From Burkholderia pyrrocinia (GTDB lineage Bacteria > Pseudomonadota > Gammaproteobacteria > Burkholderiales > Burkholderiaceae): 64,000 nucleotides of DNA. Position 1 is the first letter of the stretch. The number at the start of each line of letters is the position of its first letter. The stretch covers positions 310,001 through 374,000 of the forward strand of contig NZ_CP070977.1 in the NCBI RefSeq assembly GCF_018417535.1. Direction: 5' to 3'. Shown piece by piece: positions 34,791 to 44,328 of this stretch. The notes under the pieces are model-generated. The model did no database searches and was not told the origin of the DNA. It saw only the letters and a program-made list of their open reading frames with translations. Both the position numbers and the translations under genes were made by a program.

Positions 34791-35414
34791 ATGACGGCGC
34801 TCGACCAGGCGCCGGTGAACGCGACGCTGGCCGCCGCGATGATCCGCGCCGCGGATCTCGTCGCGTCGCCGTGGAAGAACGGCGGCGGCGTGACGCGCGA
34901 GATCGGCGCTTTCCCTCCCGGCGCCGCGCTCGACGCATTCGCGTGGCGCGTGAGCGTCGCGGACGTCGGCACGGCCGGGCCGTTCTCGCGTTTCGATGGT
35001 GTCGACCGCACGCTCGTGCTGCTGTCCGGCGCGGGCATGACGCTCGCCGAAGCGGACGGCACGCGCCACGAACTCGACGCGCCGCTGGCCCGTGCGGATT
35101 TCGCGGGCGAGACGGCGATCGACGCGACGCTGCATGACGGTGCGACGCGCGACTTCAACCTGATGACGCGCCGGTCGGCCGCGCGCGGCGCGCTCGACGT
35201 GTGGCGCGCAGGCGCGCACCGCATCGAGCGCGCCGATACCGTGCTGCTGTTTTGCGCGGCCGGTGCGGTCGGCGTCGAGATCGACGGCACGCATTACGCA
35301 CTGGAAGAAATGGACACGCTGCGGCTCGACGGGCCGCGGCGTGCATTTGACGTCGTCGTGAGCGGGGGCGGCGCGCTGCTTGCCGTATCGCTCGCCATCG
35401 GCGAACGAGACTGA
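34791..35414 (+). CDS. hutD: HutD family protein
   Basis: A 207-residue double-cupin-type protein. [13 protein letters not shown] (about residues 26-38) and [12 protein letters not shown] (about residues 122-133) are the family signatures. HutD is found within proteobacterial hut operons. It is not a pathway enzyme and has been proposed to moderate hut expression or bind an intermediate. Its start is 2 bases after the hutU stop, without a strong ribosome-binding site, so it is probably translationally coupled. Confidence 0.88.
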   Translation: MTALDQAPVNATLAAAMIRAADLVASPWKNGGGVTREIGAFPPGAALDAFAWRVSVADVGTAGPFSRFDGVDRTLVLLSGAGMTLAEADGTRHELDAPLARADFAGETAIDATLHDGATRDFNLMTRRSAARGALDVWRAGAHRIERADTVLLFCAAGAVGVEIDGTHYALEEMDTLRLDGPRRAFDVVVSGGGALLAVSLAIGERD

Positions 35415-35418
35415 ACGC

Positions 35419-36642
35419 ATGAAACCGACTGTCTGGCATCACCTGAGGCTGTGTCCGCACGGCCATCCCGACGAGACGATCGACGATGCGGCGATCGTCG
35501 TCGACGAAACCGGCACGATCGTCTGGCTCGGCGCGTTCTCCGCGCTGCCGCACGGTTATGCGCACTGGCAGCGCGAGGATCTGCACGGCGCGTGGGTGAC
35601 GCCGGGCCTCGTCGATTGCCATACGCACCTCGTGTACGGCGGCACGCGTGCCGACGAATTCGCGCAGCGCCTCGCGGGCGTCAGCTACGAGGAAATCGCG
35701 CGGCAGGGCGGCGGGATCGTGTCGACGGTGCGCGCGACGCGCGCGGCCGACGAGACGACGCTGTTCGTGCAGGCCGCCGCGCGCCTGCAGCCGCTGCTTG
35801 CCGAAGGCGTGACCGCGATCGAGATCAAGTCGGGTTACGGGCTCGACCTCGCGAGCGAACGCAAGATGCTGCGCGTCGCGCGCCAGCTCGGCGAGCGCTT
35901 CCCGGTCACCGTCTACACGACCTTCCTCGGTGCGCATGCGCTGCCGCCCGAATACGCGGGCCGTGCGGATGCGTATATCGACGAAGTGTGCGAGCGGATG
36001 CTGCCGGCGCTGGCCGGCGAGGGCCTCGTCGACGCGGTCGACGTGTTCTGCGAACGCATCGGCTTTTCGCTCGCGCAGACCGAGCGGGTGTTCGAGGTCG
36101 CGACGCGGCGCGGACTGCCCGTGAAGCTGCATGCGGAGCAACTGTCGAACGCGGGCGGCACGGCGCTCGCCGCGCGCTACCGCGCACTGTCCGCCGATCA
36201 CCTCGAATTTCTCGACGAAGCCGGCATCGAGGCGATGAAGGCGGCCGGCACGGTCGCCGTGCTGTTGCCCGGCGCGTACTACTTCATCCGCGAAACGCAA
36301 CTGCCGCCGATCGAGCTGCTGCGCAAGCACGGCGTGCCGATCGCGCTCGCGACCGATCACAACCCCGGCACGTCGCCGCTCGAATCGTTGCTGCTGACGT
36401 TGAACCTTGGCTGCACGCTGTTCCGCATGACGGTGCCCGAGGTGCTGCAGGGCGTGACGCGCCACGCGGCCGCGGCGCTCGGCCGCGCGGATCGCCACGG
36501 CGCGCTCGAGGTCGGCCGTCAGGCCGACTTCGCCGCATGGTCGGTCGGCTCGCTGTCGGAGCTCGCTTACTGGATCGGCCGGCCGCTGTGCGAGCAGGTC
36601 GTACGCGGCGGCACGACCGTGTTTCGCCGGATCAACGGATAG
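35419..36642 (+). CDS. hutI: Imidazolonepropionase
   Basis: A 407-residue amidohydrolase that opens imidazolonepropionate to N-formimidoyl-L-glutamate. The metal-binding HxH is in [12 protein letters not shown] (His 68 and 70). Other sites are [12 protein letters not shown] (about residues 237-248) and [11 protein letters not shown] (about residues 312-322) with the metal-ligating Asp. ATG 35419 is used because it gives the normal family start; it lies 4 bases after hutD ends. Confidence 0.96.
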   Translation: MKPTVWHHLRLCPHGHPDETIDDAAIVVDETGTIVWLGAFSALPHGYAHWQREDLHGAWVTPGLVDCHTHLVYGGTRADEFAQRLAGVSYEEIARQGGGIVSTVRATRAADETTLFVQAAARLQPLLAEGVTAIEIKSGYGLDLASERKMLRVARQLGERFPVTVYTTFLGAHALPPEYAGRADAYIDEVCERMLPALAGEGLVDAVDVFCERIGFSLAQTERVFEVATRRGLPVKLHAEQLSNAGGTALAARYRALSADHLEFLDEAGIEAMKAAGTVAVLLPGAYYFIRETQLPPIELLRKHGVPIALATDHNPGTSPLESLLLTLNLGCTLFRMTVPEVLQGVTRHAAAALGRADRHGALEVGRQADFAAWSVGSLSELAYWIGRPLCEQVVRGGTTVFRRING

Positions 36643-36795
36643 TTTTGCATGGGACCGGACCGAGCGCTGAAGCGTGTTGCGGTCTGGTCGACTGCAGCGG
36701 GGCACGAGCAAGCGCGGAAGCACCGGCCCCTGCCAACCGTGGAATGGGACCAGACCAAACGCCGGGGCGTCGATTCTGGTCGATAAGGACTCGCA

Positions 36796-38172
36796 ATGAC
36801 CAATTCAATGTTGTTCGCGGACCACGCCTACCTGCCCGATGGCTGGCGCCGCAATGTGCTGCTGCGCTGGGACGCGGCCGGCACGCTGACCGACGTGACG
36901 CCCGACACCGACGCGCCGGCAGGCGTCGCACGTGCGGCCGGGCCGGTGCTGCCCGGCATGCCGAACCTGCATTCGCACGCGTTCCAGCGCGCGATGGCCG
37001 GGCTCACCGAATACCGCGCGAATCCCGCCGACAGCTTCTGGAGCTGGCGCGACCTGATGTACCGCTTCGCGCTGAAGATCACGCCCGACGCGCTCGCGGC
37101 GATCGCACGCTGGCTGTATGTCGAGATGCTCAAGTGCGGCTACACGTCGGTGTGCGAATTCCACTACGTGCATCACGCGCAGGACGGTTCCCGTTATCCG
37201 CAGATCGCGGAACTCGGCACGCGCGTGGTCGATGCCGCGCGCTCGGCCGGCATCGGCATCACGATGCTGCCCGTGTCGTACCAGTTCGCGGGCTTCGGCA
37301 ACAAGCCGCCGCGCGACGACCAGCGCCGCTTCATCAACACGCCCGAAGGCCTGCTCGAACTGCTCGACGTCATGCGTCGCGCCGCACCCGAGCACGGCGG
37401 GCTGCGCTACGGCGTCGCGCCGCATTCGCTGCGCGCAGTGTCCGAGAACGGGCTGCGCGCGCTGATCGACGGGCTGCCCGACGACGCGCCCGTGCATATC
37501 CATATCGCCGAGCAGACGGCCGAAGTCGACGACTGCGTTCGTGCATACGGCGCACGGCCCGTACAATGGCTGCTCGATCGTTTCGACGTCGATGCGCGCT
37601 GGTGCCTCGTGCACGCGACGCATGTCGACGCGGCCGAAACCGCCGCGCTCGCGCAGCGGCGCGCGGTCGCCGGCCTGTGCCTGACGACCGAAGCGAACCT
37701 CGGCGACGGCGTGTTCCCGGCGGTCGACTATCTCGCGCAGGGCGGCGTGATCGGTGTCGGCTCCGACAGCCACGCGTCGGTCGACTGGCGCGCGGAGCTG
37801 CGCCTGCTCGAATACGGGCAGCGGCTCGTGCATCGCGCGCGCAACGTGCTGGCGAGCGACACGCAGGCGCATGTCGCCGATCGCCTGTTCGATGCATCGC
37901 TCGCGGGCGGCGCGCAGGCCAGCGGGCGGCGCGTCGGTGCGCTGCGCGAAGGCTGCCGCGCCGACTGGCTCGTGCTCGATCCCGATCATCCGGCGATCGC
38001 CGAACACGGCAGCGCGTCCTGGCTGTCGGGCATCGTGTTCGCCGAGCACGGCGAGACGCCCGTGCTCGACGTCTACACGGGCGGCGAGCGTGTCGTGAGC
38101 GGCCGCCGCCATCGCGACGAAGCCGCCGCGTATGCCGACTACCGCGCCGCGCTGGCGCAACTGCTGCGCTGA
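36796..38172 (+). CDS. hutF: Formimidoylglutamate deiminase
   Basis: A 458-residue amidohydrolase that converts N-formimidoylglutamate to N-formylglutamate and ammonia, the route used by bacteria with the five-step pathway. The metal HxH is in MPNLHSHAFQRAM (His 59 and 61). HIAEQTAEVDDC (about residues 235-246), VHATHVDAAE (about residues 270-279) and GSDSHASVDWRAEL (about residues 319-332) carry further ligands. A 153-base gap before it contains related repeats of GGACCRGACC and its inverse, so it may have an extra promoter or regulator site. Confidence 0.95.
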   Translation: MTNSMLFADHAYLPDGWRRNVLLRWDAAGTLTDVTPDTDAPAGVARAAGPVLPGMPNLHSHAFQRAMAGLTEYRANPADSFWSWRDLMYRFALKITPDALAAIARWLYVEMLKCGYTSVCEFHYVHHAQDGSRYPQIAELGTRVVDAARSAGIGITMLPVSYQFAGFGNKPPRDDQRRFINTPEGLLELLDVMRRAAPEHGGLRYGVAPHSLRAVSENGLRALIDGLPDDAPVHIHIAEQTAEVDDCVRAYGARPVQWLLDRFDVDARWCLVHATHVDAAETAALAQRRAVAGLCLTTEANLGDGVFPAVDYLAQGGVIGVGSDSHASVDWRAELRLLEYGQRLVHRARNVLASDTQAHVADRLFDASLAGGAQASGRRVGALREGCRADWLVLDPDHPAIAEHGSASWLSGIVFAEHGETPVLDVYTGGERVVSGRRHRDEAAAYADYRAALAQLLR

Positions 38173-38231
38173 CGCGCGGCAACCGGCACACGCCGCCCGC
38201 GTGCGCCGGCAGACTCTAACGGTGATGCGAC

Positions 38232-39029
38232 ATGACTGAACAACCGGCTGTATTCACGCTGAAGCAGGGCACGCTGCCGCTGCTGATCTCGATTCCGCAC
38301 GCAGGCACGCACATCCCCGACGACATCGCCGCGACGATGACGCCCGACGCGCGCTTCGTCGACGATTGCGACTGGCATCTCGAGCGGCTGTACGGGTTCG
38401 CGGCAGGCCTCGGCGCATCGATCCTCGTGCCGTCGCATGCGCGTTACGTCGTCGACCTGAACCGACCGCCCGACAACGAGAACCTGTATCCGGGGCAGGA
38501 CACGACAGGGCTCGTGCCGGTCGATACGTTCGACAAGGCGCCGCTGTATCCGGCGAACGCGCTGCCCGGCGACGACGAGATCATGCGTCGCCGCGACCGC
38601 TACTGGCGTCCGTATCACGACGCACTGCAACGCGAGGTCGCGCGCCTGAAGCGCGAGCACGGCCGCGTGCTCGTGTGGGAAGCGCATTCGATCCGCTCGC
38701 ACGTGCCGCGCTTCTTCGAAGGCCGCCTGCCGGACTTCAACTTCGGCACGTCGAGCGGCGCGAGCGCGGCACCGGGTCTCGCGGAGGCACTGGCGGCGCG
38801 CGTGCTCGCACATGGCGGCTATACGGCCGCCGCGAACGGGCGCTTCAAGGGCGGCTACATCACGCGTCACTACGGCGTGCCCGACACCGGTGTCGAAGCC
38901 GTGCAGCTCGAGCTGTCGCAGATCACCTACATGGAAGAGACGCGTCCTTACGCGTACGACGAAGCCCGTGCAGCGCGGATTGTGCCGTTGCTGCAGACGC
39001 TCGTCGAAACCGCGCTCGCGCATCGCTGA
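38232..39029 (+). CDS. hutG: N-formylglutamate deformylase
   Basis: A 265-residue hydrolase that splits N-formylglutamate into formate and glutamate, the last step of the pathway. Family features are ISIPHAGTHIP (about residues 18-28), SHARYVVDLNRPPDN (about residues 69-83) and WEAHSIRSHVPRFF (about residues 150-163). Its presence beside hutF confirms the deiminase/deformylase route instead of direct formimidoglutamase. A strong hairpin follows the stop. Confidence 0.95.
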   Translation: MTEQPAVFTLKQGTLPLLISIPHAGTHIPDDIAATMTPDARFVDDCDWHLERLYGFAAGLGASILVPSHARYVVDLNRPPDNENLYPGQDTTGLVPVDTFDKAPLYPANALPGDDEIMRRRDRYWRPYHDALQREVARLKREHGRVLVWEAHSIRSHVPRFFEGRLPDFNFGTSSGASAAPGLAEALAARVLAHGGYTAAANGRFKGGYITRHYGVPDTGVEAVQLELSQITYMEETRPYAYDEARAARIVPLLQTLVETALAHR

Positions 39030-39035
39030 GCACGG

Positions 39036-39073
39036 GCCGCCCGTTGCGGCGGCGCGGCGCAGCAACGGGCGGC
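39036..39073 (+). terminator. Hairpin at the end of the hut operon
   Basis: A perfect 12-bp GC-rich stem (GCCGCCCGTTGC at 39036-39047 with GCAACGGGCGGC at 39062-39073) begins 7 bases after the hutG stop. There is no T run, so termination may need Rho. Confidence 0.55.
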
Positions 39074-39779
39074 AGCCCCGCGGCGCACAGCGTGTGCGCC
39101 GACGCAATGCACGACACGGCATCGATCCCGGCGATCGATGCCATTTTTTTCGTCTGATCGATATCGATATCGTCATCGGCACCTGAAAATTTGACGCAAT
39201 TTTTAGGTGATATAAGCTGAATGTCAGGAAGTCGTCACGCGCGCACCGGCGGCGGAGCCATCGATCACGGCCGCACCGCGCCGGAATCCGTTGCGAGACA
39301 CCTTGCCGACGTGTCGCCGCGCGGCTTTGCCGCATGCGCTTCATCGCGACACGTATCCTGCATTCATCAGTCAGTCGAGTACGATCGTGAAAGCCGTCAG
39401 CCCTTCGATACGCCGGACGCGAAGTCCGTCGGCGGGCGCGCCGCCTCAGGCCGGGCCGATCCGGCACGCTGATCGCGGCACGCGTGCCGCCCCTTTACGC
39501 GAGTCTCGTTTCTTCGCCATTTCCCATCGCGGCCTGCGCCGCTTCAACCTCGTGACCGCGCACGTGTTCAGCGCGGTGCAGTGCGACGGCAGCGCATCCT
39601 TGTTGCCCTAGCGTCCTTTTCCGCTTCCGTCCCGGGCCGCACCGCCTGTTGCCGCATCGTCCGCGCGGCGGGATCGCGCATGCCCATGCGTCGCGTCGTG
39701 GTGCGCGCGTGCGGCGCAACCGCGGACCTTCATCGTCCAGCGCGCGAACGTGCCGCGCGCGATCACCGGAGAGACGCCC
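39074..39779. other. Long intergenic region upstream of the polyamine-type operon
   Basis: About 700 bases without a gene I can support. Short plus-strand frames (for example 39291-39611) are Arg/Ser/Pro-rich and lack ribosome-binding sites. An AT-rich block near 39170-39225 contains the imperfect inverted repeat ACCTGAAAATT (39181-39191) and AATTTTTAGGT (39198-39208), 10 of 11 paired, next to a TATAAG (39211-39216). This looks like a regulated promoter, leaving a leader of some 550 bases before the PuuD-like gene. Confidence 0.45.
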
Positions 39780-40586
39780 ATGCGTGCGCGCCCGATCGTA
39801 GCCGTCACCGCCGACCGCATCCTGCTCGGTGCGCATCCGAACCACACGGCGGGCGAGAAGTACCTGGCCGCGCTCGTCGACGGCGCCGGCGCGCTTGCGT
39901 TCGTGCTGCCCGCGCTCGGCGCGCGCCAGCCGGCCGACGCGCTCGTCGCGGCGGTCGACGGGCTGCTGTTTACCGGCAGCTACTCGAACGTCGAGCCGCA
40001 TCATTACGGCGGTGCCGAGAGCGCGCCCGACACGCTGCACGATCCCGCGCGCGATGCGACTGCGTTGCCGCTGATCCGCGCGGCGATCGACGCGGGCGTG
40101 CCGGTGCTCGCGATCTGTCGCGGCATGCAGGAGCTGAACGTCGCGTACGGCGGCACGCTGCATCAGCGGCTGCACGCGACGACCGGCTTCGACGACCATC
40201 GCGAGCGGTCGGCCGATTCGCTCGAACGGCAGTACGGCCCCGCGCACGTCGTGCAGCTCGCGCCGGGCGGCCTGCTGCAGCGGGTCGCGCGCGGCGCAAA
40301 CGAAGCGACGGTCAATTCGCTGCACGACCAGGGCATCGCGCATCTTGGCGCGGGGCTCGTCGTCGAAGCGAGCGCGCCCGACGGACTGGTCGAGGCCGTC
40401 AGCGTGCGCGGCGCGCGCGCGTTCGCGCTCGGCGTGCAGTGGCATCCCGAATGGCGCTTCGCGGAACAGCCGCTGTCGCGCGACATCTTCGCGGCATTCG
40501 GCGCGGCGTGCCGCGCGCGCATGACGCACCGCATTCATGCGGCCTGCGGCGCGATGCCGTCGCCGGCCGCATCCGACGTCGACTGA
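39780..40586 (+). CDS. puuD: Gamma-glutamyl-GABA hydrolase-like class I amidotransferase
   Basis: A 268-residue peptidase C26 enzyme. The nucleophile elbow is VLAICRGMQELN (about residues 110-121, Cys about 114). The catalytic His-Glu lies in GVQWHPEW (about residues 219-226). GLLFTGSYSNVEPHHY is the oxyanion region typical of PuuD. PuuD removes glutamate from gamma-glutamyl-GABA in putrescine breakdown. ATG 39780 follows CCGGAGAGACGCC. The next gene, 12 bases on, is a PuuA-like synthetase, supporting the assignment. Confidence 0.85.
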   Translation: MRARPIVAVTADRILLGAHPNHTAGEKYLAALVDGAGALAFVLPALGARQPADALVAAVDGLLFTGSYSNVEPHHYGGAESAPDTLHDPARDATALPLIRAAIDAGVPVLAICRGMQELNVAYGGTLHQRLHATTGFDDHRERSADSLERQYGPAHVVQLAPGGLLQRVARGANEATVNSLHDQGIAHLGAGLVVEASAPDGLVEAVSVRGARAFALGVQWHPEWRFAEQPLSRDIFAAFGAACRARMTHRIHAACGAMPSPAASDVD

Positions 40587-40598
40587 AAGAGGCCGATC

Positions 40599-41936
40599 AT
40601 GCAACCCGAACTGAGCGAATTCCTGCGCCAGCACCGCATCACCGAGGTCGAGGCGATCATTCCCGACATGGCCGGCATTGCGCGCGGCAAGATCATTCCG
40701 CGCAACAAATTCGAGTCCGGCGAATCGATGCGCCTGCCGCAGGCCGTGATGGTTCAGACCGTCACCGGCGACTATCCGGAGGACGGCTCGCTGACCGGCG
40801 TGACCGATCCCGACATGGTGTGCGTGCCCGATCCGTCGACGATCTGCCTGATCCCGTGGGCCGTCGATCCGACCGCGCAGGTGATCCACGACTGCGTGCA
40901 CTTCGACGGCTCGCCGGTCGAGATCTCGCCGCGCTACGTGCTGCGCCGCGTGCTCGACCTGTACCAGGCGAAGGGCTGGAAGCCCGTGGTCGCGCCCGAA
41001 CTCGAGTTCTATCTGGTCGACATGAACGCCGATCCCGACCTGCCGCTGCGTCCACCCGTCGGCCGCACGGGGCGTGCGGAGACCGGCCGCCAGTCGTATT
41101 CGATCGAGGCCGTCAACGAGTTCGATCCGCTGTTCGAGGACATCTACGAGTACTGCGAGATGCAGGGCCTCGATATCGAGACGCTGATCCACGAAGTCGG
41201 CGCCGCACAGATGGAGATCAATTTCGTGCACGGCGATGCGCTGCCGCTGGCCGACCAGGTGTTCCTGTTCAAGCGCACGGTGCGCGAGGCCGCGCTGCGG
41301 CACAACATGTATGCGACGTTCATGGCGAAGCCGATGGAGGGCGAGCCGGGGTCCGCGATGCACATCCACCAGAGCCTCGCCGATGCGCGCACGGGGCGTA
41401 ACCTGTTCGCCGAACAAGACGGCGCCGTGTCGCCGCTGTTCCACAGCTATCTCGCGGGGCTGCAGAAGTACACGCCGGCGCTGATGCCGATCTTCGCGCC
41501 GTACATCAACTCGTACCGCCGGCTGTCGCGCTTCATGGCCGCGCCGATCAACGTGCAGTGGGGCTACGACAACCGCACGGTCGGCTTCCGCATCCCGCAG
41601 TCGAGCCCCGTGGCGCGTCGCATCGAGAACCGGATTCCGGGCGTCGACTGCAACCCGTACCTCGCGTTCGCGGCGACGCTCGCGGCCGGCTATCTCGGGA
41701 TGACGCAGCAGCTCGCGCCGACCGAGCCGATCGCATCGGACGGCTACGACCTGCCGTACCAGTTGCCGCGCAACCTCGAGGAAGGCATCTCGCTGATGGC
41801 CGCGTGCGAGCCGCTCGCCGGCATCCTCGGCGACAAGTTCGTGAAGGCCTACCTGGCGCTGAAGGAAACCGAATACGAAGCGTTCTTCCGCGTGATCAGC
41901 TCGTGGGAACGCAGGCATCTGCTGCTGCACGTATGA
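40599..41936 (+). CDS. puuA: Glutamine synthetase-like gamma-glutamylpolyamine synthetase
   Basis: A 445-residue member of the glutamine synthetase superfamily, class III/PuuA type. KPVVAPELEFYLVD (about residues 127-140) and GAAQMEINFVHGDAL (about residues 202-216) are metal/glutamate-site strands. GSAMHIHQSL (about residues 252-261) and the late NPYLAFAATLAAGYLG region are further family marks. PuuA joins glutamate to putrescine or a related amine. The adenylylation tyrosine region of true GlnA is absent, which argues against ordinary glutamine synthetase. Exact amine substrate unknown. Confidence 0.82.
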   Translation: MQPELSEFLRQHRITEVEAIIPDMAGIARGKIIPRNKFESGESMRLPQAVMVQTVTGDYPEDGSLTGVTDPDMVCVPDPSTICLIPWAVDPTAQVIHDCVHFDGSPVEISPRYVLRRVLDLYQAKGWKPVVAPELEFYLVDMNADPDLPLRPPVGRTGRAETGRQSYSIEAVNEFDPLFEDIYEYCEMQGLDIETLIHEVGAAQMEINFVHGDALPLADQVFLFKRTVREAALRHNMYATFMAKPMEGEPGSAMHIHQSLADARTGRNLFAEQDGAVSPLFHSYLAGLQKYTPALMPIFAPYINSYRRLSRFMAAPINVQWGYDNRTVGFRIPQSSPVARRIENRIPGVDCNPYLAFAATLAAGYLGMTQQLAPTEPIASDGYDLPYQLPRNLEEGISLMAACEPLAGILGDKFVKAYLALKETEYEAFFRVISSWERRHLLLHV

Positions 41937-41964
41937 GCGTGCGGCACGGTTTTACGGAGGAAAC

Positions 41965-43371
41965 ATGACCGATCGAAACGAAGCCGTCTCATCACGACCG
42001 GCCGCGCACGCGACCGCCGAATACCGCGCGCTCGACGCCGCGCACCACATCCACCCGTTCTCGGACATGGGTGCGCTGAACCGCGCGGGCAGCCGCGTGA
42101 TCGTGAAGGCCGACGGCGTCTACCTGTGGGACTCGGACGGCAACAAGGTCATCGACGGGATGGCCGGCCTCTGGTGCGTGAACGTCGGCTACGGCCGCAA
42201 GGAACTCGCCGATGCCGCGTATCGCCAGCTGCAGGAGCTGCCGTTCTACAACACGTTCTTCAAGACGACGCACCCGCCGGTGATCGAGCTTTCCGCGATG
42301 CTCGCGGAAGTGACGCCCGCCGGCTTCAACCACTTCTTCTATTGCAACAGCGGCTCGGAAGGCAACGACACCGTGCTGCGCCTCGTGCACCAGTACTGGC
42401 GCGTGCAGGGCAAGCCGCAGAAGAAGTACGTGATCTCGCGCAAGAACGGTTACCACGGCTCGACGATCGCGGGCGGCACGCTCGGCGGGATGGGCTACAT
42501 GCACGAGCAGATGCCGTCGAAGGTCGAGCACATCGTGCACATCGACCAGCCGTATTTCTTCGGCGAAGCGCAGCCGGGCGAAACGCCGGAAGCGTTCGGC
42601 CTCGCTCGCGCGCAGCAGCTCGAAGCGAAGATTCTCGAACTCGGCGCGGAGAACGTCGCGGCGTTCATCGGCGAGCCGTTCCAGGGCGCGGGCGGCGTGA
42701 TCTTCCCGCCGTCGACGTACTGGCCGGAAATCCAGCGGATCTGCCGCAAGTACGACATCCTGCTCGTCGCCGACGAGGTGATCGGCGGCTTCGGCCGTAC
42801 CGGCGAATGGTTCGCACACCAGCACTTCGGCTTCGAGCCCGACCTGATCACGATGGCGAAGGGCCTCACGTCGGGTTATGTGCCGATGGGCGCGGTCGGG
42901 ATTCACGAACGGGTTGCGCGGCCGATCATCGACAACGGCGAATTCAACCACGGCCTCACGTACTCGGGCCATCCGGTCGCCGCGGCCGTCGCGGTCGCGA
43001 ACCTGAAAGTGCTGCGCGACGAAGGGATCGTCGAGCGCGTGAAGAACGACATCGGGCCGTATTTCCAGCGCCGGCTGCGCGACGCGCTGGGCGACCATCC
43101 GATCGTCGGGGAGATTGCGGGAGTGGGGCTGGTCGCCGGTGTTCAACTTGCGAGCGACCGCGGCCGGCGCGAGCGGTTCGGCGCGGATGTCGATATCGGC
43201 ACGATCTGCCGCGACTTCTGCTTCAACGGCAACCTGATCATGCGTGCGACCGGCGACCGGATGCTGTTGTCGCCGCCGCTCGTGATCCGCGAGGCGGAGG
43301 TCGACGAGATCGTCGACAAGGCGACGCGCGCGTTCGACGCGACGGCGGAGCGGGTGGCGCGCGCGCGGTAA
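41965..43371 (+). CDS. Class III aminotransferase (putrescine/SpuC-like)
   Basis: A 468-residue PLP enzyme of the omega-amino acid/polyamine:pyruvate aminotransferase group. SGSEGNDTVLRLV (about residues 131-143) and ISRKNGYHGSTIAGGTLGG (about residues 157-175) bind PLP phosphate. LLVADEVIGGFGRTGEWF (about residues 267-284) contains the PLP Asp. MAKGLTSGYVPMGAV (about residues 297-311) carries the Schiff-base lysine. With the preceding PuuD- and PuuA-like genes it forms a short amine-use operon. The oxidase PuuB and dehydrogenase PuuC are not here. Confidence 0.87.
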   Translation: MTDRNEAVSSRPAAHATAEYRALDAAHHIHPFSDMGALNRAGSRVIVKADGVYLWDSDGNKVIDGMAGLWCVNVGYGRKELADAAYRQLQELPFYNTFFKTTHPPVIELSAMLAEVTPAGFNHFFYCNSGSEGNDTVLRLVHQYWRVQGKPQKKYVISRKNGYHGSTIAGGTLGGMGYMHEQMPSKVEHIVHIDQPYFFGEAQPGETPEAFGLARAQQLEAKILELGAENVAAFIGEPFQGAGGVIFPPSTYWPEIQRICRKYDILLVADEVIGGFGRTGEWFAHQHFGFEPDLITMAKGLTSGYVPMGAVGIHERVARPIIDNGEFNHGLTYSGHPVAAAVAVANLKVLRDEGIVERVKNDIGPYFQRRLRDALGDHPIVGEIAGVGLVAGVQLASDRGRRERFGADVDIGTICRDFCFNGNLIMRATGDRMLLSPPLVIREAEVDEIVDKATRAFDATAERVARAR

Positions 43372-43459
43372 GCCGGCGCTGTGTGCGGATGCGGTGTCGC
43401 GTGGCGTCGGCACCGCTGGCCGGATGCGCGCGATTCGACGCGTGCAACGCCAAAACGAA

Positions 43460-43489
43460 AAGGGCCTGCGTCGTGAGACGCAGGCCCTT
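43460..43489. terminator. Bidirectional terminator
   Basis: A perfect 13-bp stem (AAGGGCCTGCGTC at 43460-43472, GACGCAGGCCCTT at 43477-43489) with a GTGA loop lies between the aminotransferase (+) and tRNA-Val (-). A-rich sequence on the left acts as the T run for the minus strand. Confidence 0.85.
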
Positions 43490-43497
43490 GAATTCTT

Positions 43498-43572
43498 TGG
43501 TGGGCGGTACTGGGATCGAACCAGTGACCCCTGCCGTGTGAAGGCAGTGCTCTACCGCTGAGCTAACCGCCC
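43498..43572 (-). tRNA. tRNA-Val(CAC)
   Basis: On the minus strand the acceptor stem is GGGCGGT/ACCGCCC with discriminator A and encoded CCA. The anticodon stem-loop CTGCC-TTCACAC-GGCAG has anticodon CAC. The T-loop is GGTTCGATCC. All arms pair well. Confidence 0.95.
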
Positions 43573-43584
43573 AAAGAAGCTAAA

Positions 43585-43613
43585 ATTATGTCAGAGCTTT
43601 TGGGCTTCGTAAA
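43585..43613 (-). promoter_or_regulatory. Promoter of tRNA-Val
   Basis: The minus strand shows TTTACG (43613-43608) and CATAAT (43590-43585) with exactly 17 bases between them. The -10 box ends 12 bases before the tRNA 5' end. Confidence 0.6.
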
Positions 43614-43654
43614 GCCCTTTCTGCAAATTTTTTTCAGGTCCGCGCAACGATCGG

Positions 43655-44137
43655 TCAGCCGGCCGTCGACGGCTCGACGAGATCGAGGATCGATCCGTCG
43701 CGCTTGAGCGTCGCGAGCACGATGCTCGAATTGATCGACATCACGCCCGCGGCGCGGTGCAGCCGGTTGATCACGAAGTCCGAGTAGTGATCGAGGTCGC
43801 GCGCGCGCACCGTCAGCACGTAGTTCGATCCGCCCGTCACGATCTGCGCCGCGATGACTTCCGGCCACTGCTGGATCGCCTCCACGAACCGGTCGTGCCA
43901 CTCGGGCACGTCCGGCCGCATCGACACATGCACGAGCGCCTCGAACGCGACGCCGACCTTCTTCGGCTCGATCGTGCAGCGATACCCCGAAATTTCGCCG
44001 CGCTCCTCCAGCAGCTTCACGCGCCGCAGGCACGCCGACGGCGACAGTGCGACCGCGTTCGCGAGGTCCTGATTGCTGATCCGTCCGTCACGTTCGAGGT
44101 GCCGGAGGATCCGCATGTCGGTTCGATCCAGAGCCAT
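43655..44137 (-). CDS. Lrp/AsnC family regulator
   Basis: A 160-residue protein with an N-terminal helix-turn-helix (MRILRHLERDGRISNQDLAN, then SPSACLRRVKLLEERGEI; about residues 8-50). A C-terminal RAM/Lrp effector domain (about residues 65-150) follows, containing GGSNYVLTVRARDLDHY. It is divergent from the aromatic aminotransferase gene with a gap of about 190 bases, so that gene is its likely target, responding to an amino acid. Confidence 0.9.
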   Translation of the reverse strand: MALDRTDMRILRHLERDGRISNQDLANAVALSPSACLRRVKLLEERGEISGYRCTIEPKKVGVAFEALVHVSMRPDVPEWHDRFVEAIQQWPEVIAAQIVTGGSNYVLTVRARDLDHYSDFVINRLHRAAGVMSINSSIVLATLKRDGSILDLVEPSTAG

Positions 44138-44328
44138 TTCGCAGAATCCGGTGAATTTGGAGATAGGAATCGCAGACTCTACTGCAATCGCGCCGGCTCG
44201 TCATCGAAAAGTGAAGCTCATTCTATTTCGTCCTCGATAACATGCGCCCCATGTCTCGACCGCACGGCCTGACGCAACGCGATGCCGCCGGTCGTGCCGC
44301 CGCCTTCAACCTTTACCGTCATTCCGCC

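Noticed and set aside
39291..39611. 106-codon plus-strand frame in the long gap before the PuuD-like gene
   Set aside because: Arg/Ser/Pro-rich composition, no initiation signal and no recognisable domain.
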